64,000 nucleotides of DNA from Methanothermobacter sp. (GTDB lineage: Archaea; Methanobacteriota; Methanobacteria; Methanobacteriales; Methanothermobacteraceae), in assembly GCF_030055435.1 (NCBI RefSeq), contig NZ_JASFYG010000006.1, positions 62,001 to 126,000 of the forward strand, given 5' to 3'. The notes beneath the pieces are model-generated. The model was not told the origin of the DNA. It worked only from the letters and a program-made list of their open reading frames with translations, and ran no database searches. Position numbers and translations under genes: made by a program. Within the stretch, counting starts at the first letter, position 1. The number at the start of each line of letters is the position of its first letter. Below are positions 26,102 through 35,277 of the stretch, in pieces.

Positions 26102-26935
26102 ATGAATGTTGTAAGTGTTGGAACCTGCAACATGGATTTTATTTTTAGGGTGCCCAGATTCGTTGAACCGGACTCCGAGATGAACATAGAAGATTTACAT
26201 GTCATTCCAGGGGGTTCCGCGTTCAACTTTGCCGTGTGGATCTCCCACCTTGGATTTAAGGCGGGAATTGTGTCATCAGTTGGCAGGGACGTTTACGGTG
26301 ACATGATCACGTCCCTTCTGGAATCAAGGGGTGTTGATACATCCTGCATATCGAGGGAGGGTGAAAAAACTGGTATGGCCTTCATATCAGTGGATGATAC
26401 TGGTAGGAGGTCCATTTATTCCTACATGGGTGCAAACGCCACTCTTGAAATTGGTGAGGCAGAATCAGAGTATATAATGGCTGCAGATGCAGTTCATCTC
26501 AGCGGCTGCTACATTGAGGTTGCCAGTGCGGTTTCAAGTATCAGGGATATCTCCTTCAGCCCGGGCACGCTCCTGGCATCATATGGTATTGAAAGGCTTT
26601 CAGGTATTCTTGAGAAAACCAGTATAATATTCCTGAATGATGATGAGCTTAAGATGCTAACCGGCTCCAGGAGGTCAGGGGTTGAAAGACTTCTTGAGGC
26701 CGGGGTCGGGAACGTGGTTGTGACCCATGGACCCCGAGGTGCATCCTTCTTTTCAGGGGACTACTCTGAGGTCATGGAAATTGAGGCTGAAAATGCGCTG
26801 GATACTACTGGGGCCGGGGACGCCTTTGCAGCAGGATTCATGTCAATGTGGCTTAGAGGTTCTGAACCAGTAGATTGTCTGAGAAACGGTCATAGGGTGG
26901 CACGCAGGGTGATTTCAAGGATCGGCGCATTTTAG
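26102..26935 (+). CDS. PfkB-family carbohydrate/nucleoside kinase
   Basis: The roughly 277-residue ribokinase-fold protein has GGSAFNFAVWISHLG near the N-terminus, the anion-hole signature DTTGAGDAFAAGF near the C-terminus and NDDELKMLTG in the middle. The family phosphorylates sugars or nucleosides; the archaeal relative MJ0406 acts on nucleosides. The substrate is not deducible. The ATG at 26102 or the TTG just before it at 26099 is the start, both within reach of GGTGAT. Its stop overlaps the convergent TatD gene by 4 bases. Confidence 0.85.
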   Translation: MNVVSVGTCNMDFIFRVPRFVEPDSEMNIEDLHVIPGGSAFNFAVWISHLGFKAGIVSSVGRDVYGDMITSLLESRGVDTSCISREGEKTGMAFISVDDTGRRSIYSYMGANATLEIGEAESEYIMAADAVHLSGCYIEVASAVSSIRDISFSPGTLLASYGIERLSGILEKTSIIFLNDDELKMLTGSRRSGVERLLEAGVGNVVVTHGPRGASFFSGDYSEVMEIEAENALDTTGAGDAFAAGFMSMWLRGSEPVDCLRNGHRVARRVISRIGAF

Positions 26936-27696
26936 ATTTGGCTGATTTTAAGGAGATCCCTTATGTTTCCATCAGAGACCTGCCTTATGTCCCTGCGGCT
27001 GAAACCCTCCATCTTCATTCTCTGAACAGTTCTTGGAACTGAAAGGGGATCAGATGGCGCTGAACTCATGTCACTGTTAAGAACAAACCTGTCTGTTCCA
27101 TATTCACGCAGAATTTCAACAGCTCCCTCCGGTGTGAGCTTTTCAGGCTGCACAGTCAGTCCCAGCATGCACTCAGTTTCCACAAGCTCCGGGAGAACAT
27201 CCCTGTTAACGTGTTCAATCACAACCATGGACTCATCCATTGTACCATCTATCAGATCCATTATCTGGGAGGTAATCTCCGCCTTTCTTCTACGTGGTGT
27301 ATGGACAATCACAGGGTAACCAAGTTCATCAGCCACTTTTAGCTGGACTTTAAAGACATCCATTTCAATTTCTGAACCAGATTCAAGACCCACCTCACCA
27401 ACAGCAACCACAGACGGATTTCTGAGGAGATCTGGGAGTTTTTCAATCACCCTTTCAGGGTCATGGGGTATTGCCCTGGGGTGTATTCCAAGGGCGATAT
27501 GGAGTTTTAACCCGTTGCGGGCGGCTCTCTCAGGGTCCACTGTTAGCAGCCTCCTGAAATGCGCCATGACAACATCGAATGACGTCATCTCCAGGGGGTC
27601 ATGGGCACAGGTGAGGGCACCCTCTATACCACTCACAGCCATGAGCTCAAAATCTTCGAAGGGTCTTGTATCTGCATGTATATGGCTATCTATCAG
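26932..27696 (-). CDS. TatD-related metal-dependent hydrolase, apparent CTG start
   Basis: The product is about 254 residues, an amidohydrolase/TatD-type TIM barrel: IDSHIHADTRPFEDFEL at the N-terminus, LGIHPRAIP, AVGEVGLESG, PVIVHTPRR, VIEHVN and LNSDMSSA. The metal-binding His-x-His (HIH) is encoded upstream of the first in-frame ATG (27642). The only candidate start between that region and an in-frame TAG is CTG at 27696, placed six bases after GGAGGG. The natural start is therefore likely CTG. The substrate may be a nucleic acid 3' end or a small molecule. Confidence 0.75.
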   Translation of the reverse strand: MIDSHIHADTRPFEDFELMAVSGIEGALTCAHDPLEMTSFDVVMAHFRRLLTVDPERAARNGLKLHIALGIHPRAIPHDPERVIEKLPDLLRNPSVVAVGEVGLESGSEIEMDVFKVQLKVADELGYPVIVHTPRRRKAEITSQIMDLIDGTMDESMVVIEHVNRDVLPELVETECMLGLTVQPEKLTPEGAVEILREYGTDRFVLNSDMSSAPSDPLSVPRTVQRMKMEGFSRRDIRQVSDGNIRDLLKISQI

Positions 27697-27786
27697 TTCA
27701 AACCCTCCTTTAAACCACTACAACTGTAAATTGGTCAATAAAATATTTAAAATCTTATGAATATAAGAATGTAGGGAGGCTTTTGG

Positions 27787-28635
27787 ATGTATAAAGAAAG
27801 GTTCACTGATGTATATGAATATCTCTATGAGGATCTTCAGTTCATCCTCAAATCCACCATAAGGTTCAGGATAATGGTTTCGCTTTTCAGGTCACCAAAA
27901 ACCTTTGATGAGATTAAAGGGGAAATTAATGTGAGCCTTCCAGCACTCTACAGTAACCTAAGGTTACTTCTTGATGAGGGATATATCACCAGGAGGGGGG
28001 ACTCTTACAGCCTTACCTCAGAGGCAACCCTCAAAACTCTTTCAGCCCTGAAATTAATGAACTCTGTGATGGTTATAAATGGATTGGATGAAATGTGGCT
28101 GAATCATGATATTAGCGGAATTCCTGAATACCTCATTGAGGATATTGACTGGCTCATACATTCTGAACTTATCAGATCAGCGCCTGAGGATATATACAGG
28201 CCCCACAACACCTACAGAAAACTTATAGAGGATTCTGAGGAAGTCTATGGCGTATCCCCCATCTCTCACAGGGACCTCATTGATATCTATGAGGGGCTCC
28301 TGGAAAGGGAGGTTCATGTTGAACTTGTCCTCACAGATGGCGTAATACGGGAGATGGTTTTAAATGCAAGTTTCGCGCTTCTCAAAAAGGCAATTATAAA
28401 CAGGAACCTTAAGGTTCTCCGATTTCCAGGGCCATTGAAGATTGCGCTCACGGTGACTGACAGGTTCCTCTCACTGGGTCTTTTTGATAGCAGAGGATTT
28501 TATGACCAGAACAGGGATATCATGAGTACTGACAGGAGAGCCATTGATTGGGGCTTTAGACTCTATGAACATTACCTGGAGCGATCTGAAAAGCTTGGCA
28601 TAAGAAACCTGACTGGAATAATGTTATCCATGTAG
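27787..28635 (+). CDS. FilR1-type transcriptional regulator (ArsR-like winged helix)
   Basis: The 282-residue protein has an N-terminal winged helix (IMVSLFRSPKTFDEIKGEIN, LPALYSNLRLLLDEGYITRR) and the methanogenesis-regulatory (FilR1/DUF1724) sensor domain (APEDIYRPHNTYRKLIEDSE, VHVELVLTDG, KVLRFPGPLKIALTVTDRFL). The family regulates genes in methanogens, including methanogenesis and filament formation. GGGAGG precedes the ATG. A second member follows 10 bases downstream, and the two may act as a heteromer. Target genes are unknown. Confidence 0.85.
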   Translation: MYKERFTDVYEYLYEDLQFILKSTIRFRIMVSLFRSPKTFDEIKGEINVSLPALYSNLRLLLDEGYITRRGDSYSLTSEATLKTLSALKLMNSVMVINGLDEMWLNHDISGIPEYLIEDIDWLIHSELIRSAPEDIYRPHNTYRKLIEDSEEVYGVSPISHRDLIDIYEGLLEREVHVELVLTDGVIREMVLNASFALLKKAIINRNLKVLRFPGPLKIALTVTDRFLSLGLFDSRGFYDQNRDIMSTDRRAIDWGFRLYEHYLERSEKLGIRNLTGIMLSM

Positions 28636-28645
28636 GTGGGTGGGT

Positions 28646-29533
28646 ATGAAGCTTAGCAGTGATTTTAACTTGCTTTCAGGGTTGGCAGATGACATTCATG
28701 GTCTACTTTCTGAGATCAGATTTATAGCAGGATCCCGGGTGCGATCGGGAGTAATACTCAACCTTCTGGATGGAGAAAAGAGGGTTTCTGAGATCAAGGA
28801 CAGCATAATGATTTCAAATTCAGCCACCACACATGCTCTCATGGAGTTAGAGGAAAGAAAGCTGGTTGAAAGATCATCAGAAATATGCAGATTAACTTCA
28901 AAGGGGAAGCTTATGGGGATTGTCCTATCAAAATTTATGAACTCAATGGATGCTGTAAGGCTTCACAGAGAATTCTGGAACAAATATTTAATTGAATCAA
29001 TTCCTGCGCAGTTTCTCATGGACATAAACGTCTTCAGGAACGCTTACATTGTTGAGGCAACATCAACTGACCTACAGAGACCCTACACAACCTATGTTGA
29101 GATGCTGGATAAAGCCACTTACCTGAGGGCAATGCTTTCCTCCTGCCTTCCCAGGCACACGGAATCAATAGCAAGGTTCCTTGAGAGTGGTGGAAGAGTG
29201 GAGCTAATATTGACACCGGTCACATACCACGTTTTTCTTGGGGATTCTGGTTTAATGAATCTCCAGGAATTCATGGATTCAGATTTACTGAGAATTGGTG
29301 TCCTCCCTGAGAACCAGAAGATCTCGTACCTACTATCTGACACATTTTTCTCAATGAGCCTGTTTAAAAGGAATGCTTTTGATTCATCAAAAACGGAAAT
29401 TCTGATGGGTCATGGTGAGGAGATTCTCCAGTGGGGAAACAGGCTATTTGATTACCACTGGAGCCTCTCATCAGTGCTGGACAGCGAGGCTCTGGGAAGT
29501 GTGAGGGAGACTCCGCTTCCTCTGGAGGAATAG
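28646..29533 (+). CDS. FilR1-type transcriptional regulator, second copy
   Basis: The roughly 295-residue paralogue of the preceding gene has a winged helix (SGVILNLLDGEKRVSEIKDS, SATTHALMELEERKLVERSS) and the FilR1 sensor domain (ATSTDLQRPYTTYVEMLDKA, RVELILTPVT). Similarity to the first copy is in layout rather than close identity, so duplication is old. I start it at the ATG 28646 following GGTGGGTGG; a GTG lies two codons upstream. Its stop is two bases from the glyS stop on the other strand. Confidence 0.82.
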   Translation: MKLSSDFNLLSGLADDIHGLLSEIRFIAGSRVRSGVILNLLDGEKRVSEIKDSIMISNSATTHALMELEERKLVERSSEICRLTSKGKLMGIVLSKFMNSMDAVRLHREFWNKYLIESIPAQFLMDINVFRNAYIVEATSTDLQRPYTTYVEMLDKATYLRAMLSSCLPRHTESIARFLESGGRVELILTPVTYHVFLGDSGLMNLQEFMDSDLLRIGVLPENQKISYLLSDTFFSMSLFKRNAFDSSKTEILMGHGEEILQWGNRLFDYHWSLSSVLDSEALGSVRETPLPLEE

Positions 29534-29535
29534 TT

Positions 29536-31227
29536 TCAGGATCCTATGAGATCCTTTAATTTTGAATCAAGTTCCTCAATCTTCAACCTGATCTGGCTGC
29601 AGTCATCCCTCATCCTGAGGGTCACTGTTCCATCCTGAAGGGTTTCATGATCCACTGTAACAGCAAATGGAACCCCTATTTCATCTGAACGGGCATATCT
29701 TCGACCTATGGTGCCTGAGGAGTCAAATTCAGCTATGAAACCTGATTTTCTGAGCTTTCTTTTTATTTCAAGGGCAACCTCAACCATTTCTTTCTTGTTT
29801 ACAAGGGGAAATACGCTGACCTCCACAGGTGCAACATGCGGCGGAAGGCGGAAGTAGGTCCTGTCATCCTCATCCACAAGGGAATGTAAGAGAAGGGTGT
29901 AGATTATTCTGTCAATACCAAATGATGGCTCTATGACATGTGGATAGACCTTTTCACCTGTCACAACCTTCTCAACGTCCTCAAAGCTGACATCATCTGG
30001 CAGTATTTCGAATTCACCTTCAAGGATGAATCTGCCATCATTCTTGAACGCTTTTTCCACTTCATCAGCTTCAATTTCACTGAGGGCCTGGGCTATCCTT
30101 TTGGCGTCCTTCCGGAACCTTGGACCAAGTCTACCCATGTCAGGTTTAACAGTGCGCCTTTTAATCTTCTTCGGCTTGTCGTACTCTATGAAAACCCTTA
30201 AGTCCTCGCCGCTGTACTGGCTGTGGGATCTGAGGTCATAGTCTGTCCTGTCAGCTATACCTATAATCTCTATCCAGCCATAGGAATCTGTGAACGCCTC
30301 AACGTCCCAGCAGTCAATTGCATAGTGGGCCATTTCAGATGGTAGGTGCTGCCTGAACCTCAGGGCATCCTCGGGTATGCCTATATCTGTGAGGAACCTC
30401 TTTGCAAGGCAGAGGTGGTATGTCAGTATTTCACTTGATACAACCCCCTTTTCAACTGCTTCAGCTGCAGTCATCTCAGAGGGCTCTGAACCATCAAGCT
30501 GGGCATCTGCAGAATATAATCTGAGTTTATCCCCTTTGACAGTATCAAACTCTGGGTGTGACTTGTCTTCAGGGTTGACGAATATCTCTGCCTCTGCCTG
30601 TGTGAACTCACGGAGCCTTATAACACCCTGTCTGGGTGATATCTCATTGCGGTATGATTTGCCCAGCTGAACAACACCGAATGGCAAGCGGTTTCTGAAG
30701 AACCTCAGAAGCCTCTTGAAGGGTATGAATATCCCCTGGGCAGTTTCAGGTCTGAGGTACCCTGTTTTTTTTCCTTTAGCCCCTATCAGGGTCTGGAACA
30801 TGAGGTTGTAGCTCCATACATGGGTCAGGTGTCCACCACACCTAGGGCACCTTATAGCCTCATCTGATATGATCTCTGTAAGCTCCTGGTTTTCGAGGCC
30901 CTCAACATCCCTTCCCGTCGCCTCCTCTATGATGTGGTCGGCCCTGTAGACATCCATGCACTCCTTGCACTGGGTCATTGGGTCATTGAAGTGGTCAACG
31001 TGTCCTGATGCCTTGAGGGCCTCCTCTGGCATTATTGTGGGGGACTCTATTTCATAGAAGCCCTCCCTGACCACATAGAATTCACGCCACCTGTTCATTA
31101 TCTTATTCTTGAGTGTTGCTCCAAGCGGTCCGTAATCCACAAAACCTGCCACACCTGAGTAGATCTCAAATGAAGACCACAGGAAACCTCTCTTCCTTGC
31201 AACAGTCATTGTCTTTTCATGATTCAA
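29536..31227 (-). CDS. glyS: Glycyl-tRNA synthetase
   Basis: The roughly 563-residue class II synthetase of the archaeal/eukaryal alpha2 type has motif 1 (GFVDYGPLGATLKNKI), a zinc-like CKEC...CPRC insertion, GYLRPETAQGIF, motif 2 SYRNEISPRQGVIRLREFTQ, motif 3 VIEPSFGIDRI, and a C-terminal anticodon-binding domain (PPHVAPVEVSVFPL). The start is TTG at 31227, four bases after GGAGTGAT. It ends 16... bases short of no other gene: its upstream neighbour dcd lies 19 bases away and its downstream end abuts the FilR1 gene. Confidence 0.95.
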   Translation of the reverse strand: MNHEKTMTVARKRGFLWSSFEIYSGVAGFVDYGPLGATLKNKIMNRWREFYVVREGFYEIESPTIMPEEALKASGHVDHFNDPMTQCKECMDVYRADHIIEEATGRDVEGLENQELTEIISDEAIRCPRCGGHLTHVWSYNLMFQTLIGAKGKKTGYLRPETAQGIFIPFKRLLRFFRNRLPFGVVQLGKSYRNEISPRQGVIRLREFTQAEAEIFVNPEDKSHPEFDTVKGDKLRLYSADAQLDGSEPSEMTAAEAVEKGVVSSEILTYHLCLAKRFLTDIGIPEDALRFRQHLPSEMAHYAIDCWDVEAFTDSYGWIEIIGIADRTDYDLRSHSQYSGEDLRVFIEYDKPKKIKRRTVKPDMGRLGPRFRKDAKRIAQALSEIEADEVEKAFKNDGRFILEGEFEILPDDVSFEDVEKVVTGEKVYPHVIEPSFGIDRIIYTLLLHSLVDEDDRTYFRLPPHVAPVEVSVFPLVNKKEMVEVALEIKRKLRKSGFIAEFDSSGTIGRRYARSDEIGVPFAVTVDHETLQDGTVTLRMRDDCSQIRLKIEELDSKLKDLIGS

Positions 31228-31246
31228 TATGATCACTCCTTTTTCA

Positions 31247-31840
31247 TCAGATCCTTGAGGTTCTTATTTCATAATCATCCTTTATCCTGCTTGTCTGGGG
31301 CCTTGTCTGGCCGATATATTTGCTTTCACGTGATGGGTGACCATATGGTTTTTCCGCAGGACTTGTCATTGTCTCAAAGACTATCTGGCAGACCCTCTGG
31401 CCAGGGTAGAGAGCCACTGGCATCTTACCTATGTTGGATATCTCAAGGGTTATCCTCCCATGGAAGCCGGGGTCCACGTATCCTGCAGTTACATGCATGG
31501 TTATGCCGAGCCTCCCGATGGATGAACGGCCCTCAACCCTTGCAACAAGGTTGTCTGGCAGCCCTATGTATTCATAGGTTGTTGCAAGGGCAAATTCACC
31601 TGGATGTATTATGAATGGACCCTCCTCGACATGAAAGGTCTCCATGTAGGACTCTATATCCGCGGGGTCCTTCGGGTCTATGCAGGGTTTTCTTATGACC
31701 CTGAATCCCCTGAATTCATCGCCTATTCTAAGGTCAACTGATGATGGCTGTATCTGCCTTTCAGGGTCGTCAAGGGGGTCTATGGTTATCAGTCCCTCCT
31801 CAAGGTACCTCTTTATGTCACGGTCGCTGAGTATTGCCAT
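31247..31840 (-). CDS. dcd: dCTP deaminase (possibly bifunctional with dUTPase)
   Basis: The 197-residue trimeric dUTPase-fold enzyme has QPSSVDLRIGDEF, ARVEGRSSIGRLG, VTAGYVDPGFHGRITLEISN and PGQRVCQIVF. The Glu in TLEISN and the Arg-Ser-Ser motif match Dcd. Archaeal relatives can both deaminate dCTP and cleave dUTP to dUMP; this cannot be decided by eye. GGAGAT precedes the ATG. It lies directly upstream of glyS on the minus strand. Confidence 0.92.
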   Translation of the reverse strand: MAILSDRDIKRYLEEGLITIDPLDDPERQIQPSSVDLRIGDEFRGFRVIRKPCIDPKDPADIESYMETFHVEEGPFIIHPGEFALATTYEYIGLPDNLVARVEGRSSIGRLGITMHVTAGYVDPGFHGRITLEISNIGKMPVALYPGQRVCQIVFETMTSPAEKPYGHPSRESKYIGQTRPQTSRIKDDYEIRTSRI

Positions 31841-31867
31841 TAAAACATCTCCTCTCTATTCTCAGGA

Positions 31868-31948
31868 TCATTCTTTTTCCTTCATTTTGCTCTTTCCAAG
31901 CATCTCTTCTTTAGGTTTCGCCATTTTCCTTAAACTTGATCTTCCCAT
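31868..31948 (-). CDS. Possible 26-residue basic peptide
   Basis: A short frame (starts MGRSSLRKMAKPKEEMLG) sits in the gap between the DUF1512 and dcd genes, with GAGGACA seven bases upstream of its ATG. It is rich in Lys/Glu/Met and free of rare codons. It may be a real small protein or a chance frame; conservation in relatives would decide. Confidence 0.3.
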   Translation of the reverse strand: MGRSSLRKMAKPKEEMLGKSKMKEKE

Positions 31949-31960
31949 AACATGTCCTCT

Positions 31961-33043
31961 TCATCCCGGGGTATCATCCTTTTCTTTCACCTTGATCTCC
32001 TTGGGGTTTTCAACGGCGTCAGGGATGCCGCTGCTGTTACCCACACCTATTATGAGGATTGAATCTGCATCTGATCTTGATATTATATCCTCTATCCTTG
32101 AGCGGGCGACGCTGCAGGCGTCAAGTATTTCCCTTGTCATCTGGGACATTGCCTCCTCAGGGGACATCTTTATTATGATGGCGTGGGTTCTGTGTTCAAG
32201 TATCATGTTCTCCATGAACCACTTTTCAACGCCGGGGCCACCTATGGCCACCCCGACACCCTCAGCCACGGCACCCGTTTTTTCACCCTCCAGTTTGGCG
32301 GCAGCATCCACCATTATCACCTCATGGAACTCATCCTCACTGAGGATCTCCTCAAGGGCCTTCACCACCATTCCAAGCCTTGAACCAGGACCATGCGGCT
32401 TCAGAATACCAATATCCTTATCCATGAATCTTTTCCTTACATAGACCATTTCATGGAGGTGTTTTTTACTGTCCTCTTCATCTATGAGCATCCCTGCTGT
32501 GAGGGGACCGGCACCGTCACCCAGGGGGAGGGATGATGAGATTGCCCTGCAGCCCTCCAGGTATGCCCTGGCGGTCCTCATGATCAGCTCAAGGTTCATC
32601 TGAAGGGCAACCAGAATCTGAAGGTTTCCTGTCTTCCTTGAGAGTTCAAGGTTATGCCTCAGAAATTTGAGGATACCTCTGATACCTGCGGTCACCTTTA
32701 TGCACATTATTATGCTGGCCTTTTTTTCACTGTCCGCATCTGGGGAAATTTCTTCAACCATCTCCCTGATACGGAGGTCTCCCATCTCAAGGAGCCTCCT
32801 GAATTTATCTGCAAGTCCTGATGGATCAATATCTGAGGGGGGTACTATGAAGAACTCCAGGCAGTCATCCAGGAGACCCTCATCTGTGATTCCGCTGAGG
32901 TCCATTATGGTCTTCCTAGCTTTCTTCTCCATATCATCCAGTTCCCTTATGGCACCCTCAACCGCGGAGAACATCCTCATCCTGATTATAACAGGCAGAA
33001 AAATTATTAGTACAATGAAGATAATGAGACCCGCCATGTCCAT
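31961..33043 (-). CDS. DUF1512 family membrane-anchored protein
   Basis: The 360-residue protein has one N-terminal membrane helix (GLIIFIVLIIFLPVIIRM), a helical region, then a conserved core with SLPLGDGAGPLTAGMLID, HGPGSRLGMVVKALEEIL, VDAAAKLEGEKTGAVAEGVG and ILIIGVGNSSGIPDAVE. DUF1512 is an archaeal family without a known function; the Gly-rich segments hint at nucleotide or phosphate binding. No ribosome site is obvious at the ATG. It lies in a minus-strand run after tfrB and a SPOUT methylase. Confidence 0.75.
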   Translation of the reverse strand: MDMAGLIIFIVLIIFLPVIIRMRMFSAVEGAIRELDDMEKKARKTIMDLSGITDEGLLDDCLEFFIVPPSDIDPSGLADKFRRLLEMGDLRIREMVEEISPDADSEKKASIIMCIKVTAGIRGILKFLRHNLELSRKTGNLQILVALQMNLELIMRTARAYLEGCRAISSSLPLGDGAGPLTAGMLIDEEDSKKHLHEMVYVRKRFMDKDIGILKPHGPGSRLGMVVKALEEILSEDEFHEVIMVDAAAKLEGEKTGAVAEGVGVAIGGPGVEKWFMENMILEHRTHAIIIKMSPEEAMSQMTREILDACSVARSRIEDIISRSDADSILIIGVGNSSGIPDAVENPKEIKVKEKDDTPG

Positions 33044-33076
33044 TAAACCGAAAAACAGACCAAGACCTCCTGAACC

Positions 33077-33799
33077 TTATTCTTTCATCCTGTTTTTTAT
33101 TCTCCGGAGGACACCCTTAAGTGTATGGGCCTCCCTTGCTGTTATGAAGGCCCTCCCGGTCACATTCCTGAACACCCTCGAGGCAACCCTCTCCTTGTGT
33201 GGAGGAATGTCAATCAATGAGAGTATTTCGTCCATCTCATCAACGAGAAGTTTTTTTTCAACTCCTGAGGCCTCCTCAAGTCCTTCACAGTCAAAATCTC
33301 TTTTTTTGAATATCTCATAAAATATTATTGCTGCGGCGTGGGTTATATTCATTATGGGGTATTCTCTATCTGTGGGTATACTCACCACCATGTCGCATAG
33401 GCCAAGTTCCCTGTTTGATAGCCCGTCACCCTCACGGCCGAAGAGGATGAAGGTCCTTGAGGAGGGGTTGATGGCTGAGGCGAGCTGGGATGGCCTCAGG
33501 GGTATCCTGTCAACGTTGTAGCTCCCTCCAGGTACACCTGTTGTTCCAACAAGAAAGTCAGGTTCAAGTTTTTCTATCATCTCATCAAGGGTCTGGTAGA
33601 TGATCGCATCTTCAACAAGGTCCCTGGCATGCATCGCCTGGTAATAGGCTTCATCCTCAAGGATGCAGGGGTTTATGAGGATGAGATTTTGAAGGCCGAA
33701 GTTCTTCATGGCCCTCGCAAGGAAACCCACGTTTCCAGGGGTTTCAGGTTCCACAAACACGACGCCAATGTTTCTGGAGAGGAGCTCGTAAACTTCCAT
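33077..33799 (-). CDS. SPOUT RNA methyltransferase, TrmJ-like
   Basis: The 240-residue SpoU/TrmH-family protein has FVEPETPGNVGFLARAMKNF, FLVGTTGVPGG, FILFGREGDGLSN and the knot motif VSIPTDREYPIMNITHAAAI. TrmJ methylates the 2'-O of nucleotide 32 in tRNA. The C-terminal extension of about 60 residues is as in TrmJ. It begins 11 bases after the tfrB stop and is likely translated from the same message. Confidence 0.88.
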   Translation of the reverse strand: MEVYELLSRNIGVVFVEPETPGNVGFLARAMKNFGLQNLILINPCILEDEAYYQAMHARDLVEDAIIYQTLDEMIEKLEPDFLVGTTGVPGGSYNVDRIPLRPSQLASAINPSSRTFILFGREGDGLSNRELGLCDMVVSIPTDREYPIMNITHAAAIIFYEIFKKRDFDCEGLEEASGVEKKLLVDEMDEILSLIDIPPHKERVASRVFRNVTGRAFITAREAHTLKGVLRRIKNRMKE

Positions 33800-33810
33800 A
33801 TACAGCCCCC

Positions 33811-35277
33811 TCAGTCGTCAGAATAGGCCATGTCAAGGAGTTCAAGGATGTTCATAACCTTCACGTCCCCAAGACCCTCCTTCTCAAGGGAATCCTTTAT
33901 ATGGAGCTGGCAGAAGGGGCATATTGTTATCACGGCGTCAACATTGAGTTTGCGTATCATCTCAGCCTTCTTCCTTCCCAGGCTTTCGGCTATCTCAGGT
34001 TTACCGGATTTCACACCCCCACCTGATCCACAGCACTGCCCCTGTTTTTCCATTTCAACAAATTCAAGGCCCGGAATGCTGTTAAGTATCTTCCTTGGTT
34101 CCAGTTTAACGCCCTGGCCCCTTAGAAGGTGGCAGGGGTCATGGTAGGTCACCCTCATGTTGACTGGCTTCATTTTAATGTCGTCGATCCGATCTGCCAG
34201 GAATTCGCTGATGTCAAAGACGTTCAGTTCAACGCCATAACGGGGATAGTCCTTCTTGAGGGTGGCTCCGCAGCCAGCACAGACTGTTATTATGGTGTCA
34301 TACCCCTCGAGGGCCCTCCTGTTTTTCTCAACAAGATCCTCAACAATGTCGAGCTGGCCTGTCCTTATCATGGGTGATCCGCAGCACACCTGACCATCAG
34401 GCACATCAACCTCAAAGCCGTGTTCTCTGAGCACCCTTAGAAGTGCCATTCCAACCTCAGGCATCCTGTAGTCGACCAGGCATCCTGTGAAGAACCCTAT
34501 CCTTGAATCTGGTTTCCTCGCCACTGATTCAATGAAACCATCCTTTATGCGGTCAACAGATCTACCTGTCTCTGAAATGAGTTTTTTGATCTTCCTGTGG
34601 GCATCGAGGGGCCCAGCACCCTCTCTGCATGCCATGGCCCTCAGTTTTTCAATTGCATCTCCGGGTACATTGAGTTCCTTGGGGCATACCTCGGCACATT
34701 TACCGCAGGTGGTACAGCAGTAAAGTCCCTCCTTGACAGCCCCGGCAGCTCTTTTGGCCTCATCACGGGGATCGAAGGCAAATTTTGATATGTACCTCAT
34801 GAAGTAGGGCCCTGCATACTCTGTGCTCTCCTTTATAACGGGACATGAACTTATACAGGAGAAACACTCTATGCATCCCCTCAGTTTCTTGGTGTCCTGG
34901 TAGTCCTCTGGTTTGATCCGCTGGATGCCCCTGGTTTCTGACTGGAGGTAGAGGCCCATGGCCCTCACCTTATCCTCTATTTCGCTCCTGTCAACCATGA
35001 GGTCCTTTATAACCGGGAGGTCTACTGGCTCAATAACGGCCCCATCCTCCACTTCTGCCCTGCATGCCAGGACAACCTCTCCGTTCATCTTAACAGCACA
35101 TGAACCACACTGCCCTGCCCTGCATGAGCTTCTGAAGGCAATATTGGCATTATACATCTTATTTATAAGTTGAAGGGCATCAAGAACCTTCATTTTTTCC
35201 TTTGATGGTATATCATAACTTTCAAGGTGTGGTTTTTCATCTACACCCGGTTCAAACCTTAAAACTTTAACAATCAT
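33811..35277 (-). CDS. tfrB: Thiol:fumarate reductase subunit B
   Basis: The 488-residue protein joins a succinate-dehydrogenase-type Fe-S subunit to an HdrB-like subunit. It has a [2Fe-2S] motif (SSCRAGQCGSCAVKMNG...ACRA), two [4Fe-4S] motifs (CIECFSCISSCP and CCTTCGKCAEVCP), then CCG domains (GQVCCGSPMIR, HDPCHLLRGQG, GQCCGSGGGVKSG). TfrB takes electrons from CoM-SH and CoB-SH and passes them to fumarate on TfrA. Layout and length match the Methanothermobacter enzyme. The catalytic TfrA gene is not adjacent, in line with separate loci known for these genes. Confidence 0.93.
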   Translation of the reverse strand: MIVKVLRFEPGVDEKPHLESYDIPSKEKMKVLDALQLINKMYNANIAFRSSCRAGQCGSCAVKMNGEVVLACRAEVEDGAVIEPVDLPVIKDLMVDRSEIEDKVRAMGLYLQSETRGIQRIKPEDYQDTKKLRGCIECFSCISSCPVIKESTEYAGPYFMRYISKFAFDPRDEAKRAAGAVKEGLYCCTTCGKCAEVCPKELNVPGDAIEKLRAMACREGAGPLDAHRKIKKLISETGRSVDRIKDGFIESVARKPDSRIGFFTGCLVDYRMPEVGMALLRVLREHGFEVDVPDGQVCCGSPMIRTGQLDIVEDLVEKNRRALEGYDTIITVCAGCGATLKKDYPRYGVELNVFDISEFLADRIDDIKMKPVNMRVTYHDPCHLLRGQGVKLEPRKILNSIPGLEFVEMEKQGQCCGSGGGVKSGKPEIAESLGRKKAEMIRKLNVDAVITICPFCQLHIKDSLEKEGLGDVKVMNILELLDMAYSDD

